Position numbers and translations under genes: made by a program. DNA of 64,000 bases from the NCBI RefSeq assembly GCF_014529935.1, contig NZ_JACVFC010000003.1:682001-746000 (forward strand). The letters run 5' to 3'. Source of the stretch: Chitinophaga qingshengii. GTDB taxonomy: Bacteria > Bacteroidota > Bacteroidia > Chitinophagales > Chitinophagaceae. The notes under the pieces were generated by a model that had not been told where the DNA came from, did no database searches, and saw only the letters and a program-made list of their open reading frames with translations. Shown piece after piece: positions 34,469 through 43,267 of the stretch; within the stretch, counting starts at the first letter, position 1; every line of letters starts with the position of its first letter.

Positions 34469-37400
34469 ATGAAACCTGTCTGTCACTTTCTTTTTTTCTT
34501 GTCTGTATTGACATGTAGCCTTTTTTTGCAGCCAGCGGAGGCCCAAACCACACAGGCGTCCATACAGGGCACTATTACGGGCGAAAATAAACAACCGGTG
34601 CCCGGCGCTTCGGTGATCATCCGCAACGAGTCTACCGGTTTTACCAGCCGTACCATCTCCAATGTCAAAGGCGATTTTGTATTCAAGGAGCTGCCACTGG
34701 GCGGGCCTTATACGATCGTTGCCCGTTACATGGGCTTTGAAGACGAGAAAAAGACCGGCTATAATCTCAACCAGGGCGATGTGATAGGCGTCAACTTTAC
34801 GCTCGGTTCCAGCGTAAAGCAGATAGCAGGGATCACGGTGACGGGCAATGCCAATGCAAAAGGCAAGGTGGAGAACCTGGGCGCGGCCACCTCCGTGTCT
34901 CCCAAGCTGATGAACAAGATGCCTGTTAACGGCCGCAATTTCGCCAACCTGATGGACCTTTCCCCGCTGAGCAGAGGCGGAAATATATCCGGTCAGCTGG
35001 GCTCTTCCACCAACTTCTCTATCGACGGTATGACCGCTAAGAACCCCACGTCAGCCGGCGCCACTACCAGCCGCAGCGGCGCGCCGTATTCCATTTCCAT
35101 TGAGGCGGTACGTGAGTTCAAAGTGGTGACCAACCAATACGACGTGACCTATGGCCGTAGCGGCGGCGGTACCGTAAGCGCTGTTACCAAGTCCGGTACC
35201 AACACCCTCACCGGTTCCGTGTTCGGTTTTGGCCGGGCTAACTGGCTTACCAGTCAGTACGACATTAAAGGGAACAAACGCGCCAACGACTATTCTACCT
35301 ACCAATTCGGTTTCTCGCTGGGCGGACCGATCATCAAAGACAAGCTGCACTTTTTTGTTACCTGGGACCGCCAGGTAGACAAGCGCTCCCTGGTGATTGC
35401 AGACATACAGACGCCCGCAGATGAGGACTTTTTCAAAATCACCCGGGCCAAACTGGATTCCGTGGTACAGATAGGAAGGGAAAAATATGGCATATCACCT
35501 ACGCAGGCACAATACGGATCTTTTGATAAAAAGCGTATATCCGATGCCGTATTTCTGCGCCTCGACTGGCAGCTCAACAAAAACAACCTGCTGACCATCC
35601 GTAATAACCTCACCAATGATAACAACAAGCTGGGCCTGGTAGATAATACGCCTATCAATCTGTATGAATCAACCGGGAATGATTTTAACTTCGACAACAG
35701 CTTCCTCGTAACGCTGCGTTCGTCCATCAACCCTAAACTGACGAACGAACTGAAAGTTCAGCACCTGTATACCCGTCAGAGCAGCGAACCCGGTGACCAG
35801 CTGCCTAAGTCCAATATTCCCCGGGGCATCATAGAAAACATTAGTTCTGTTACCGCCACCGGCAACCGCTCTACGAATGTTGAGTTCGGCGGGCATCGCT
35901 TCGCGCAGGAAACTTTTACAAACAACGTTTTGCAGCTGGTAAACAACCTGTATTACAACACCAACAACATCCGCTATACATTCGGGGTAGACTTCATGTA
36001 CACGCATGCCCGCTCCCTGTATGGCAGTGAAGTGAACGGCCGTTTTCACTATAATACCATTTCCGCTTTCCTGGCCAACACACCCTATAATTTCTATCGT
36101 GAAGTACCGTTGGTAGACGATCCCAGCGTGGTTTCCAAAATCTTCAATGTCGGTTTTTACGGACAGCTGCAGACGAAAATCGCCACCGGTATGGAAATTA
36201 CAGCCGGTCTCCGGGGCGATTACGCACATTACCCTACTTCACCGTTCAACCAGTTGGTGTTTGACGAGCTGGGGGTGCGGACAGACAATAAACTGCGCTC
36301 CTTTATCATCCAGCCACGGTTCCAGTTGACCTGGGACGTGCAGGAAAAACACCGTGACTATATTCGTTTAGGCGCCGGCGTATTTGCCTCCGACCTCAAC
36401 AACTATGTGGTGATCAACAACCTCACCTTCGACGGCAAACATTTCGGTACCGTGGACGTAAGAGGCGCCGACGTTCCGGCGGCGGACTTCACCGGGTTCC
36501 GCAATAACCCCGCTTCAAAACCCACAGTGGCGCAGGCCCAGATTCCTACCATCAATACTAACGGCCCCGATGCAAAAGTGCCGGTAGTATATAAAGCCAA
36601 TATATCCTATACCCGCTTCATTACCGAAAGGCTGAGAGCCGGCATCACCGGATACCTTACACTGGCAAGGAACAATTACTTTTATGTAGACCGCAATATG
36701 GCTAAAACACCTTTCTTTACCCTGAAGGAGGAAGACAACCGCGGCGTATTTGTTCCGCTCGCCACGATGACTAAAGACGGTATCCCTAACTGGAAAGACG
36801 GCCGTATCAGCAACAAGCTGGGCCGCGTACTGGAATTGAACAGCGATGGAAAGGTGAATCAGATGGCAGTAGTGGTGGATCTGTCCTACAACTATTATAA
36901 AGATGGGGAAGTGTCCTTCAGCTACACCTGGAATGATACAAAAGACAATACTTCTTTTAATGGCAACGTGGCCAATTCCGCTACGCTTTCCCTGCCTGTT
37001 AAAGACGACCCGCGGAACCTGAGCAATATGACTTATTCAGACAACCAGTTCCGGCACAAAGTGGTGTTCTATGCGGTGTCTCCCACCTGGAAAGGATTTA
37101 ACCTGGGCATACGTTATTCCGGTATAGGCGGTACACGTTATAGCCTGCTGTCCGGCGTGAACAGCAACGGTGATTTTGTCAACGGTACCAACGATCTCGC
37201 TTTTATCTTCGATCCCAACAACAGCGCCGTACCCAAGAACGTGCGCGATGGCCTGCAGGCAGTGTTGAACAATCCCAAAGCCAGCCCCAGCATCAAGGAC
37301 TATATCCTGAGGTATGCAGGCAGAATGGCGGAAAGAAACGGCGGTATCAACGGCTTCTATGGCACTTTCGATCTGCGGGCGAGCAAGAAGTTCTCCTTCG

Positions 37401-37630
37401 GCAAAACAAAAAAACAGGGCTTCGAAGTTTCGGCCGACCTGTTTAACGTGGCCAACTTCTTCAATAAAAAATGGGGGACGTATAAAACCCTCGGCAACCA
37501 GGGACTCTATAAAAGAGAAGGCTTTGACGTGGCTAATCAGCGCTTTAACTACGGCGTAAATACAGACGGCTCCGTGGAGCCTACCGGTACTCCTTTCCAG
37601 TTCCAGATCGGCTGCAGATACAGCTTCTAG
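34469..37630 (+). CDS. Oar-like TonB-dependent outer-membrane receptor
   Basis: A signal peptide (cleavage at AEA-QT) is followed by a carboxypeptidase-regulatory-like beta-sandwich (about 28-115), a plug domain (MPVNGRNFANLMDLSPLSRGG, STNFSIDGM, VTNQYDVTYGRSGGGTVSAVTKSG) and a large barrel ending in aromatic QIGCRYSF. The plug text places it in the Oar-like group and outside the SusC group. No SusD gene follows, so it probably handles a small peptide, siderophore-like or protein substrate. Length (1053 aa) is normal. A perfect 16-bp inverted repeat begins 15 bp after the stop. Confidence 0.92.
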   Translation: MKPVCHFLFFLSVLTCSLFLQPAEAQTTQASIQGTITGENKQPVPGASVIIRNESTGFTSRTISNVKGDFVFKELPLGGPYTIVARYMGFEDEKKTGYNLNQGDVIGVNFTLGSSVKQIAGITVTGNANAKGKVENLGAATSVSPKLMNKMPVNGRNFANLMDLSPLSRGGNISGQLGSSTNFSIDGMTAKNPTSAGATTSRSGAPYSISIEAVREFKVVTNQYDVTYGRSGGGTVSAVTKSGTNTLTGSVFGFGRANWLTSQYDIKGNKRANDYSTYQFGFSLGGPIIKDKLHFFVTWDRQVDKRSLVIADIQTPADEDFFKITRAKLDSVVQIGREKYGISPTQAQYGSFDKKRISDAVFLRLDWQLNKNNLLTIRNNLTNDNNKLGLVDNTPINLYESTGNDFNFDNSFLVTLRSSINPKLTNELKVQHLYTRQSSEPGDQLPKSNIPRGIIENISSVTATGNRSTNVEFGGHRFAQETFTNNVLQLVNNLYYNTNNIRYTFGVDFMYTHARSLYGSEVNGRFHYNTISAFLANTPYNFYREVPLVDDPSVVSKIFNVGFYGQLQTKIATGMEITAGLRGDYAHYPTSPFNQLVFDELGVRTDNKLRSFIIQPRFQLTWDVQEKHRDYIRLGAGVFASDLNNYVVINNLTFDGKHFGTVDVRGADVPAADFTGFRNNPASKPTVAQAQIPTINTNGPDAKVPVVYKANISYTRFITERLRAGITGYLTLARNNYFYVDRNMAKTPFFTLKEEDNRGVFVPLATMTKDGIPNWKDGRISNKLGRVLELNSDGKVNQMAVVVDLSYNYYKDGEVSFSYTWNDTKDNTSFNGNVANSATLSLPVKDDPRNLSNMTYSDNQFRHKVVFYAVSPTWKGFNLGIRYSGIGGTRYSLLSGVNSNGDFVNGTNDLAFIFDPNNSAVPKNVRDGLQAVLNNPKASPSIKDYILRYAGRMAERNGGINGFYGTFDLRASKKFSFGKTKKQGFEVSADLFNVANFFNKKWGTYKTLGNQGLYKREGFDVANQRFNYGVNTDGSVEPTGTPFQFQIGCRYSF

Positions 37631-37645
37631 TCTGCCTGAAATAAT

Positions 37646-37697
37646 AAGATCCTGGTTAAATTGTCATGATGCCAATGGACGATTTAACCAGGATCTT
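37646..37697. repeat. Perfect 16-bp inverted repeat with 20-nt loop
   Basis: AAGATCCTGGTTAAAT (37646-37661) is the exact reverse complement of the right arm (37682-37697). It could be a large transcript-end hairpin for the TonB receptor. No T-run follows, so a remnant of an inserted element is an alternative. It lies directly before a broken S41 gene. Confidence 0.75.
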
Positions 37698-37698
37698 A

Positions 37699-38077
37699 AC
37701 GTTAAGTCAATATACGACGAATGCGGTGGATACATTTATTTCTGACAGATTTGGTATCAGTATCGGGAAGCAGGATGTCTGATGTGATCGTTGATCTTCG
37801 TTACAATGCCGGTGGCAACCTGACGGAGCTGGACCGCCTGGCCAACCTGCTAACCCCTTTTGGCGCCGAGGGAAAAGTGATGCGCAAAGAACAATACAAC
37901 CTCCTCGTTAAATCAGGAAAGACCTCCCTGCTGTTGAAACAACCTATTCCGGGAGCCGACGGTTTACCGATTTATTATAATGGGAAAGCAATTACCTGCG
38001 GAGAGGTGGATTATACGGAAGAAAAAAATACGGTATACTTTAATAAAGTTGGCGGGGATAAATGGCTAAATTTGTAA
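37699..38077 (+). pseudogene. Frameshifted, truncated S41 peptidase remnant
   Basis: One frame (37699-37782) reads SQYTTNAVDTFISDRFG and stops at TGA. A second frame continues from 37775 as MSDVIVDLRYNAGGNLTELDRL, with the DLRYN.GG signature that S41 (C-terminal processing) peptidases carry before their catalytic Ser. The rest (GKVMRKEQYNLLVK, LLLKQPIPGADGLPIYYNGKAI) matches the segment after that signature in Bacteroidota S41 proteins. The N-terminal cap and PDZ parts and the Ser-containing core are missing. The end overlaps the GNAT start. An intact relative lies at 40983-41987 but is too different to be the source. Confidence 0.7.
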
Positions 38078-38790
38078 TGGACCAATACAAACAGCTTTTG
38101 GAAACTATAGATGAACAATTACTGGACAATCCCGTCTGGAGCGCGCTGACGACCGTGCATGCGTCCTGGGCGGAAGGTACTTCCCATGCCAAAAGGTACC
38201 GCAGGGAATTCCTGTCTTTTATTGCATACGACCACAACGTTCCAGAACGTCTGGCCGACTTACAGCCATGGATAAACGAAGGTGAGTCCTTTTTCCTGAT
38301 AGGCAAATTGCCGGAGTTACCGGCCAATTGGCAACCGGTATTTGAATTGCCCTGCGCACAGATGGTATTGCGGCAGAAGGTGGATATCCCGGCCCAAACA
38401 CCGGCGGACATTGCCATGATGACCGCTGCTGACGCTGCGGATATGTCCGATCTGACGGGCCGCGTGCAGCCGGGTTATTATCAGCCGGACACACGTTTGC
38501 TGGGCACCTACTATGGTATCCGGCAGGAGGGACGTCTGGTGGCTATGGCAGGAGAACGGATGCGCATGAAAGGCTTCACCGAACTGAGCGCCATTGTTAC
38601 CGATCCGGCCTATACGGGCAGAGGGTATGCACAGCAGCTGATCACCCGGTTGTGCGCGCAACACACCGCCGAAGGCATTACCTCCATGTTACATGTGTCT
38701 TTAGCCAATGAGCGGGCCATCCGGCTGTATGAGCACATGGGCTTTGTTACCCGCCGGGAAATCGTTTTTACAAAATTCGTTAAAGGGTAA
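38062..38790 (+). CDS. GNAT-family acetyltransferase (FR47-like)
   Basis: The last 100 residues carry the GNAT core: ELSAIVTDPAYTGRGYAQQL is the acetyl-CoA loop (R/T-G-R-G-Y-A) and MLHVSLANERAIRLYEHMGF is the usual strand-helix after it. The N-terminal half is a variable second lobe. ATGs at 38062 and 38077 are both possible, the second giving MDQYKQLLE. The start overlaps the tail of the S41 remnant, which suggests that the deletion fused these two neighbours. The substrate is unknown. Confidence 0.87.
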   Translation: MAKFVMDQYKQLLETIDEQLLDNPVWSALTTVHASWAEGTSHAKRYRREFLSFIAYDHNVPERLADLQPWINEGESFFLIGKLPELPANWQPVFELPCAQMVLRQKVDIPAQTPADIAMMTAADAADMSDLTGRVQPGYYQPDTRLLGTYYGIRQEGRLVAMAGERMRMKGFTELSAIVTDPAYTGRGYAQQLITRLCAQHTAEGITSMLHVSLANERAIRLYEHMGFVTRREIVFTKFVKG

Positions 38791-38792
38791 AG

Positions 38793-39614
38793 TTATTTTT
38801 TATCTTCCCTGGGATACATGAAGGCACTTACCTGGTAAGGATACATCTCATATATCTGATTGTCTTCCGGGATAGTGTAACCTTGCTTGAAATCATCGTG
38901 GGCTTTCTGCATTGCGGCTTTTGCTTCGGCTGTCCGTTGCAGCCGCTGCAGGCAAAGCGCCTGATAATACCCGGCATCCGAAAATTGCTGATATAGTAAT
39001 AAGCTATGGGTAAAGTGATTCAATGCTTCCGTGTACTTGCCTTGTTCATAGTCCACAATGCCCAGGTAGAAGGGATAGAGGCAATGTAAAGGCGCTTCCG
39101 TACCGGATTGCTGCCAGTTGTCCACACATTGCCGGAAATACGCCCTGGCGCTGTCATACTGGTTGAGTTGCAGGTAACACAGTCCCAGGTAAAAGTTATA
39201 GGGATGGTCCATCACGCCACTATGATAGCGGGCACGCTGCGCTTCTTTAAAATCTGCAATCGCCGCTACATATGACTTCTGAAAAATACACTTGATAAAC
39301 GCCCGGTAATCGAGGTATTCTGCCGGATTGTAGGCGACGGCCTTATCAAGGTACACCATACCGGCTTCATACTTACGCTGTTTGAATAAAGGCATGCCTC
39401 TCAATTGCCACATGGTGGCATCCTGTGGCAGGAGTGCGAGACCACTGTCAAGCGCCTGTCCCCATTCCGGGGCAAAATAATGGTACCGGGTGGCGGCATC
39501 AAGATAATGTTTGTGAATGGAATCCCGTTGTTGAGGGGTGAAAAAGGTTGACTGGGCCTGGATTTCCGTTGCAAAAAAGAATAGTACCGGCAGGGAACAA
39601 AAAATGTATTTCAT
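38793..39614 (-). CDS. Secreted TPR protein
   Basis: A signal peptide (MKYIFCSLPVLFFFATEIQAQ) is followed by about five tetratricopeptide repeats (MWQLRGMPLFKQRKYEAGMVYLDKAV, NFYLGLCYLQLNQYDSARAYF, FYLGIVDYEQGKYTEALNHF and others). The frame extends 23 codons upstream, but the ATG at 39614 gives a clean signal peptide. Such proteins bind partners in the periplasm, and none can be named here. The stop lies only 2 bp from the GNAT stop. Confidence 0.83.
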   Translation of the reverse strand: MKYIFCSLPVLFFFATEIQAQSTFFTPQQRDSIHKHYLDAATRYHYFAPEWGQALDSGLALLPQDATMWQLRGMPLFKQRKYEAGMVYLDKAVAYNPAEYLDYRAFIKCIFQKSYVAAIADFKEAQRARYHSGVMDHPYNFYLGLCYLQLNQYDSARAYFRQCVDNWQQSGTEAPLHCLYPFYLGIVDYEQGKYTEALNHFTHSLLLYQQFSDAGYYQALCLQRLQRTAEAKAAMQKAHDDFKQGYTIPEDNQIYEMYPYQVSAFMYPREDKK

Positions 39615-39689
39615 ATGGATGTGCTTATGGATAACTATCCGGAAGTTAAACAATTGCCACAATTTCACAATAAGTAATATCATAACATG

Positions 39690-39727
39690 GAAACACCTGC
39701 GGTAGACTCATCTCCTGCAGGTGTTTC
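39690..39727. terminator. Hairpin between the TPR and VOC genes
   Basis: GAAACACCTGC (39690-39700) pairs perfectly with GCAGGTGTTTC (39717-39727). It lies downstream of the minus-strand VOC gene and probably ends its transcript, though the T-run is short. Confidence 0.5.
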
Positions 39728-39749
39728 TGATAAAGTATATCCGTGACCG

Positions 39750-40271
39750 TTATTTTACGCCGACGGGTGCTCTATAGGCTTCTTCTATAGCTTTCAGCTC
39801 TATTTTCTTCATTTTGAAGATGGCATTCATCACCCGGCTAAGACGGTCTTTATCCTTGTCCATCAGCATTTCCTCCAGTTGTACCGGCGCTACCTGCCAG
39901 GAGAGCCCGAATTTGTCTTTCAGCCAGCCACATTGGTCTGCCTTGGGATCGCCGCCTTCCCGCAGCTTTTCCCAGTAGTAATCTATTTCTTCCTGGTTCG
40001 CACAGCGTACCATAAACGAAACCGCCTCATTGAATTTAAAATACGGACCGCCATTGAGACCAATAAAATGTTGCCCGTCCAGGGTAAAGTCAACGGTCAG
40101 CACAGAACCGGCCGGCATCCCGTGTATATCATGACCGGCATCGGTATAATGCGTGATATTACCGATGGAAGAATGTTGAAAAATGGAAGTATAAAACTTC
40201 GCGGCTTCTTCCGCTTCATTTGCGAACCATAAATGAGGTGTAATGCGTTGCGTGATGATTTTGTTTGCCAT
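39750..40271 (-). CDS. VOC-family (PhnB-like) protein
   Basis: A single VOC domain of the PhnB/3-demethylubiquinone methyltransferase-like type: RITPHLWFANEAEEAAKFYTSIF opens the fold, FTLDGQHFIGLNGGPYFKFNEAVSF forms the metal-side strands, and KFGLSWQVAPVQLEEML closes it. Members are widespread, and their reactions are mostly unknown. The last 30 residues are an added basic helix. It is a single gene. Confidence 0.87.
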   Translation of the reverse strand: MANKIITQRITPHLWFANEAEEAAKFYTSIFQHSSIGNITHYTDAGHDIHGMPAGSVLTVDFTLDGQHFIGLNGGPYFKFNEAVSFMVRCANQEEIDYYWEKLREGGDPKADQCGWLKDKFGLSWQVAPVQLEEMLMDKDKDRLSRVMNAIFKMKKIELKAIEEAYRAPVGVK

Positions 40272-40409
40272 AACGATGCTATTTAGGAGAATGAGAAGTG
40301 TTTTAATGACATCCTAAAGGTAAAATGCTTCTCCCGGTCAGCCGGGGGGAGCAGGCGACTTTGTGAAGGGGTATTTGCGACATCCGGCGGAAATTTATAC
40401 TTTAGACGG

Positions 40410-40937
40410 ATGAACCGGCTACCCGAAAGACATTATACACTTATCAGCGCGCTCACTCCGGAAGAATTGCTGGTGGCGTTGAAGACGAGTCTGCGGCAAG
40501 AAGCTCCCCGTTGGCATAAATGGGGCTTCTCAGGCCGGCGCAGTTCTTTTAAAGGAACGATTAAAGGGAACACTTTCGTTATCAGTCGCGTACCCGCCGG
40601 AACCCGCAAGAATATAACCGTGCTGTTAACTGGTACCATAAAGGAATCTCAGTCGCAAACGGAGGTAGTCCTCCATGTAACAATGAAGCAGGAGGATGCA
40701 GGCTTTTATAGGGGCGGATTATGGGTGTTGATAGTGCTGTGTACAGCTCTCGTAGGATGGATGTATGTTCAATGGGGAATCCTGGGAAACCATAGCATGG
40801 CACCGTTGGGGTGTGGCTTGTTAGGGGCGTTGATGTTGATTTTATGGACTAGTCAGTTTGAATATGAGGAGTGGTTAGCCCTTAAGTTTATGCGTCAGGT
40901 AGGAGCGGTGAGGTTGAAAAATCGATGGCGATATTAA
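40410..40937 (+). CDS. Hypothetical protein with two C-terminal membrane helices
   Basis: The first 95 residues look like a small soluble domain (FSGRRSSFKGTIKGNTFVISRV, ITVLLTGTIKESQSQTEVVLHVTM). They are followed by two membrane helices (GGLWVLIVLCTALVGWMYVQW, APLGCGLLGALMLILWTS) and a short basic tail. I do not recognise the family. It lies 45 bp upstream of the S41 peptidase gene and may share its transcript. The local base composition falls after this gene. Confidence 0.65.
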   Translation: MNRLPERHYTLISALTPEELLVALKTSLRQEAPRWHKWGFSGRRSSFKGTIKGNTFVISRVPAGTRKNITVLLTGTIKESQSQTEVVLHVTMKQEDAGFYRGGLWVLIVLCTALVGWMYVQWGILGNHSMAPLGCGLLGALMLILWTSQFEYEEWLALKFMRQVGAVRLKNRWRY

Positions 40938-40982
40938 AGTGCTAATTAGAAAATAAAAATCTTACAAATAAGAAATAGATGT

Positions 40983-41987
40983 ATGAATAGGCGTGTATTA
41001 CTAGCCGGCTTTTTATTTGTTTCCGCATCATCGTTTGCGCAAACGTTTAAGAATGATAGCGTGAAAGCTTTTGTGGACAAGACAATTAGCCTGATGAAGG
41101 AAAATGCGATCAACCAGGAAAACATAGACCAGGTTAAACGCGACCTGTATAATAAATCCTCACAGCTTAGTTCCATGGATGAAGTGGCGCCTTTATATAA
41201 AGAAGTGTTTGAACAACTCAATGATCATCACGGAGGGTTGAAGTATAAGGGCAAAACATTCGGCTGGAGCAAGCCTGCAGCACTCAGTAACACCTATCTG
41301 AAAGAGAGAATTAAAGATGATAAAGTTGCCAGTGAGGCCATCAATGGGAAGATCGGCTACATCAGGATTCCTGGTAATAACGATTTTGCCTTTAAAAAAG
41401 TAGATAGCCTGGCCAATGACATTGTTTCGCATATCAATAGTATTGACAATGATAAAATCAAAGGATGGATTATTGATCTAAGGTTAAATACCGGGGGGAA
41501 TATGTATCCTATATTACTGGGACTAAAAGAGTTTATTGGCGATAATATTGTCTTCGGCGGCTTTAGAAACGCTCAACATAAAGCGACCGGTAACTGGGAA
41601 ATTAAAAACGGTAAAATGTTGATAGATGATGTTGAATTGGAACGGAAATCGGCTTTGAAGTACCCGGTAAAAAACAATATGCCCATCGTTATTTTATCTG
41701 GCTGTTATACCGCGAGTGCTGGTGAAATGACGGCTATCTCTTTTATAGGAAGAGCTAACACGTATATTGTAGGAGAGCCCACCGCCGGTTATACCACCGC
41801 TGTACAAGGATTTAAAATAAATGAAACTGCCGGGATTAACCTGGCTACCGATTATGTGGTGGATAGAAATCTTAAAATGTATAAAGCGAACATTATTCCG
41901 GATGTAGAGATTATAGGAGGAGATAATTTAGAAAATCTAAAAAAAGATCAGAAAATAAAAAAAGCTTTAACGTTGATTAAAAAATAG
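40983..41987 (+). CDS. S41-family peptidase
   Basis: A signal peptide (cleavage near SSFAQ) precedes an N-terminal helical cap and an S41 core. GKIGYIRIPG opens the core, WIIDLRLNTGGNMYP is the family signature, and the catalytic Ser245 lies in CYTASAGEMT, followed by VGEPTAGYTT. It should cleave C-terminal peptide ends in the periplasm. The base composition is lower than its neighbours: 41041-41100 has 23 of 60 G+C and 41461-41520 has 22 of 60, compared with 38 of 60 in 42601-42660 of the next gene. That difference suggests recent acquisition. Confidence 0.87.
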   Translation: MNRRVLLAGFLFVSASSFAQTFKNDSVKAFVDKTISLMKENAINQENIDQVKRDLYNKSSQLSSMDEVAPLYKEVFEQLNDHHGGLKYKGKTFGWSKPAALSNTYLKERIKDDKVASEAINGKIGYIRIPGNNDFAFKKVDSLANDIVSHINSIDNDKIKGWIIDLRLNTGGNMYPILLGLKEFIGDNIVFGGFRNAQHKATGNWEIKNGKMLIDDVELERKSALKYPVKNNMPIVILSGCYTASAGEMTAISFIGRANTYIVGEPTAGYTTAVQGFKINETAGINLATDYVVDRNLKMYKANIIPDVEIIGGDNLENLKKDQKIKKALTLIKK

Positions 41988-42036
41988 CGCAAGTTACTGG
42001 AGGCACAGGAAGAAAAAGACAGCGTCCATTAAAAAT

Positions 42037-43194
42037 TCAACGGTATTTATACCAGGACCCGGTATTAAACAGCAACACCTGTTCGTCTTCCTGTACCCAA
42101 TCCTTTTCAATCAGTTTTTTCAGGCCCATATAAGTAGCACTGCCTTCCGGAGATAATAAAATACCTTCTGCAGCAGCAATTTCAGAGATGCCTGCTTCCA
42201 TTTCTTCTTCTGTAACGGTCAGGGCTTTGCCATCGCTTTGGCGGATGACTTCCTGCATCATGTCTTTGGCAAAAGGCTGCGGAACAGCCAGTCCATAAGC
42301 TTTGGAGGGATAACCATTAAAGTTATCAGGTAGGTTTCCGTTGTTGATATGCTGTACCATGGGAGCACAATTTTGAGATTGAATAATAATCATTCTGGGT
42401 AGTTTTCCGGAAATCCAGCCCAGTTGCTGCATTTCCCGGAAGGCTTTCCACATGCCTATCAGACCGGTACCGCCGCCGGTGGGGTAGATGATCACATCCG
42501 GCAGTTGCCAGTGCAGCTGTTCGGCTATTTCATAGCCCATTGTTTTTTTGCCCTCCAGCCGGTAAGGTTCTTTTAAGGTAGACATATCAAAACCGCCGGT
42601 TTCCTGTACCAGCTGCCGTGCCAGGCGGCCACAGGTGTCTATCAGCCCATCGGTGAGCAGTAATTCCGCGCCGTACAGCCGGCATTCTTCCTGTAATGTG
42701 CCCGGCGTAAGCCTTGGCATAATCACGGTCGCTTTCATGCCCGCTTTGGCACAATACGCACTGAGGGCGCCGCCTGCGTTGCCGGCAGAGGGCATGATAC
42801 AATGGGTAACACCCAGTTCCAGCGCCTTGGAAACCGCTACGCTGATACCCCTGGCTTTAAAAGAACCGGTAGGATTTACACTCTCATCTTTCAATAATAC
42901 GTGTACGCCTGTACGGGCGCTTAAGGTATGTAAGGTAGATAATGGTGTCCCACCTTCGCCCAGGCTTACAATATGACGGGGATCTGCTACCGGCAGCATT
43001 TCCCGGTACCGCCAAATGGTATGGTCCCGTCCTTTCAGGAAAGAAGGGTTCGTAAGGTCGCAGGAATAAGCGGTAACCAACGGTTGCTGGCAACAGGTAG
43101 CATAAGACTGCAGTACAGTCGCGTCATATGACTGCCCGCAACGGGGACACTGCAAGGCAATAGCGCGTGATATGTTTTTCCGTGTAAATGTCAT
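42037..43194 (-). CDS. PLP-dependent threonine synthase-like enzyme
   Basis: A fold-type II PLP enzyme. Lys113 in NPTGSFKARG would bind the cofactor, AGNAGGALSAYCA is the substrate loop and YPTGGGTGLIG is the phosphate-binding glycine loop. A Cys cluster at the N-terminus (CPRCG at 16-20, CC at 34-35) resembles the small zinc-ribbon lead found in threonine synthases. It would convert O-phosphohomoserine to threonine, though related enzymes act on other amino acids. It stands apart from other threonine genes, behind a LysR regulator with palindromic DNA between them, so it may serve a special amino-acid pathway. Confidence 0.8.
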   Translation of the reverse strand: MTFTRKNISRAIALQCPRCGQSYDATVLQSYATCCQQPLVTAYSCDLTNPSFLKGRDHTIWRYREMLPVADPRHIVSLGEGGTPLSTLHTLSARTGVHVLLKDESVNPTGSFKARGISVAVSKALELGVTHCIMPSAGNAGGALSAYCAKAGMKATVIMPRLTPGTLQEECRLYGAELLLTDGLIDTCGRLARQLVQETGGFDMSTLKEPYRLEGKKTMGYEIAEQLHWQLPDVIIYPTGGGTGLIGMWKAFREMQQLGWISGKLPRMIIIQSQNCAPMVQHINNGNLPDNFNGYPSKAYGLAVPQPFAKDMMQEVIRQSDGKALTVTEEEMEAGISEIAAAEGILLSPEGSATYMGLKKLIEKDWVQEDEQVLLFNTGSWYKYR

Positions 43195-43214
43195 TCCGTG
43201 TAAATGTAGGAATG

Positions 43215-43267
43215 ACCTATAACAAATAGATGGTCTATTTGGTTATAACCTATAACTATTGGTTATA
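43215..43267. promoter_or_regulatory. Nested palindromes upstream of the threonine synthase-like gene
   Basis: TATAACAAATAGA-TGG-TCTATTTGGTTATA (43218-43247) is an inverted repeat with one extra G in the right arm. GGTTATAACC (43241-43250) is a perfect palindrome, and TATAACC-N10-GGTTATA (43244-43267) is another. ACCTATAAC occurs twice, 33 bp apart (43215, 43248). The cluster spans the LysR stop and the gap to the PLP gene, a likely LysR operator set. Confidence 0.6.

Noticed and set aside
37646..37697. A complete insertion sequence at the 16-bp inverted repeat
   Set aside because: No transposase frame lies between or beside the arms, and no target duplication was seen. At most it is a small remnant or a transcript-end hairpin.
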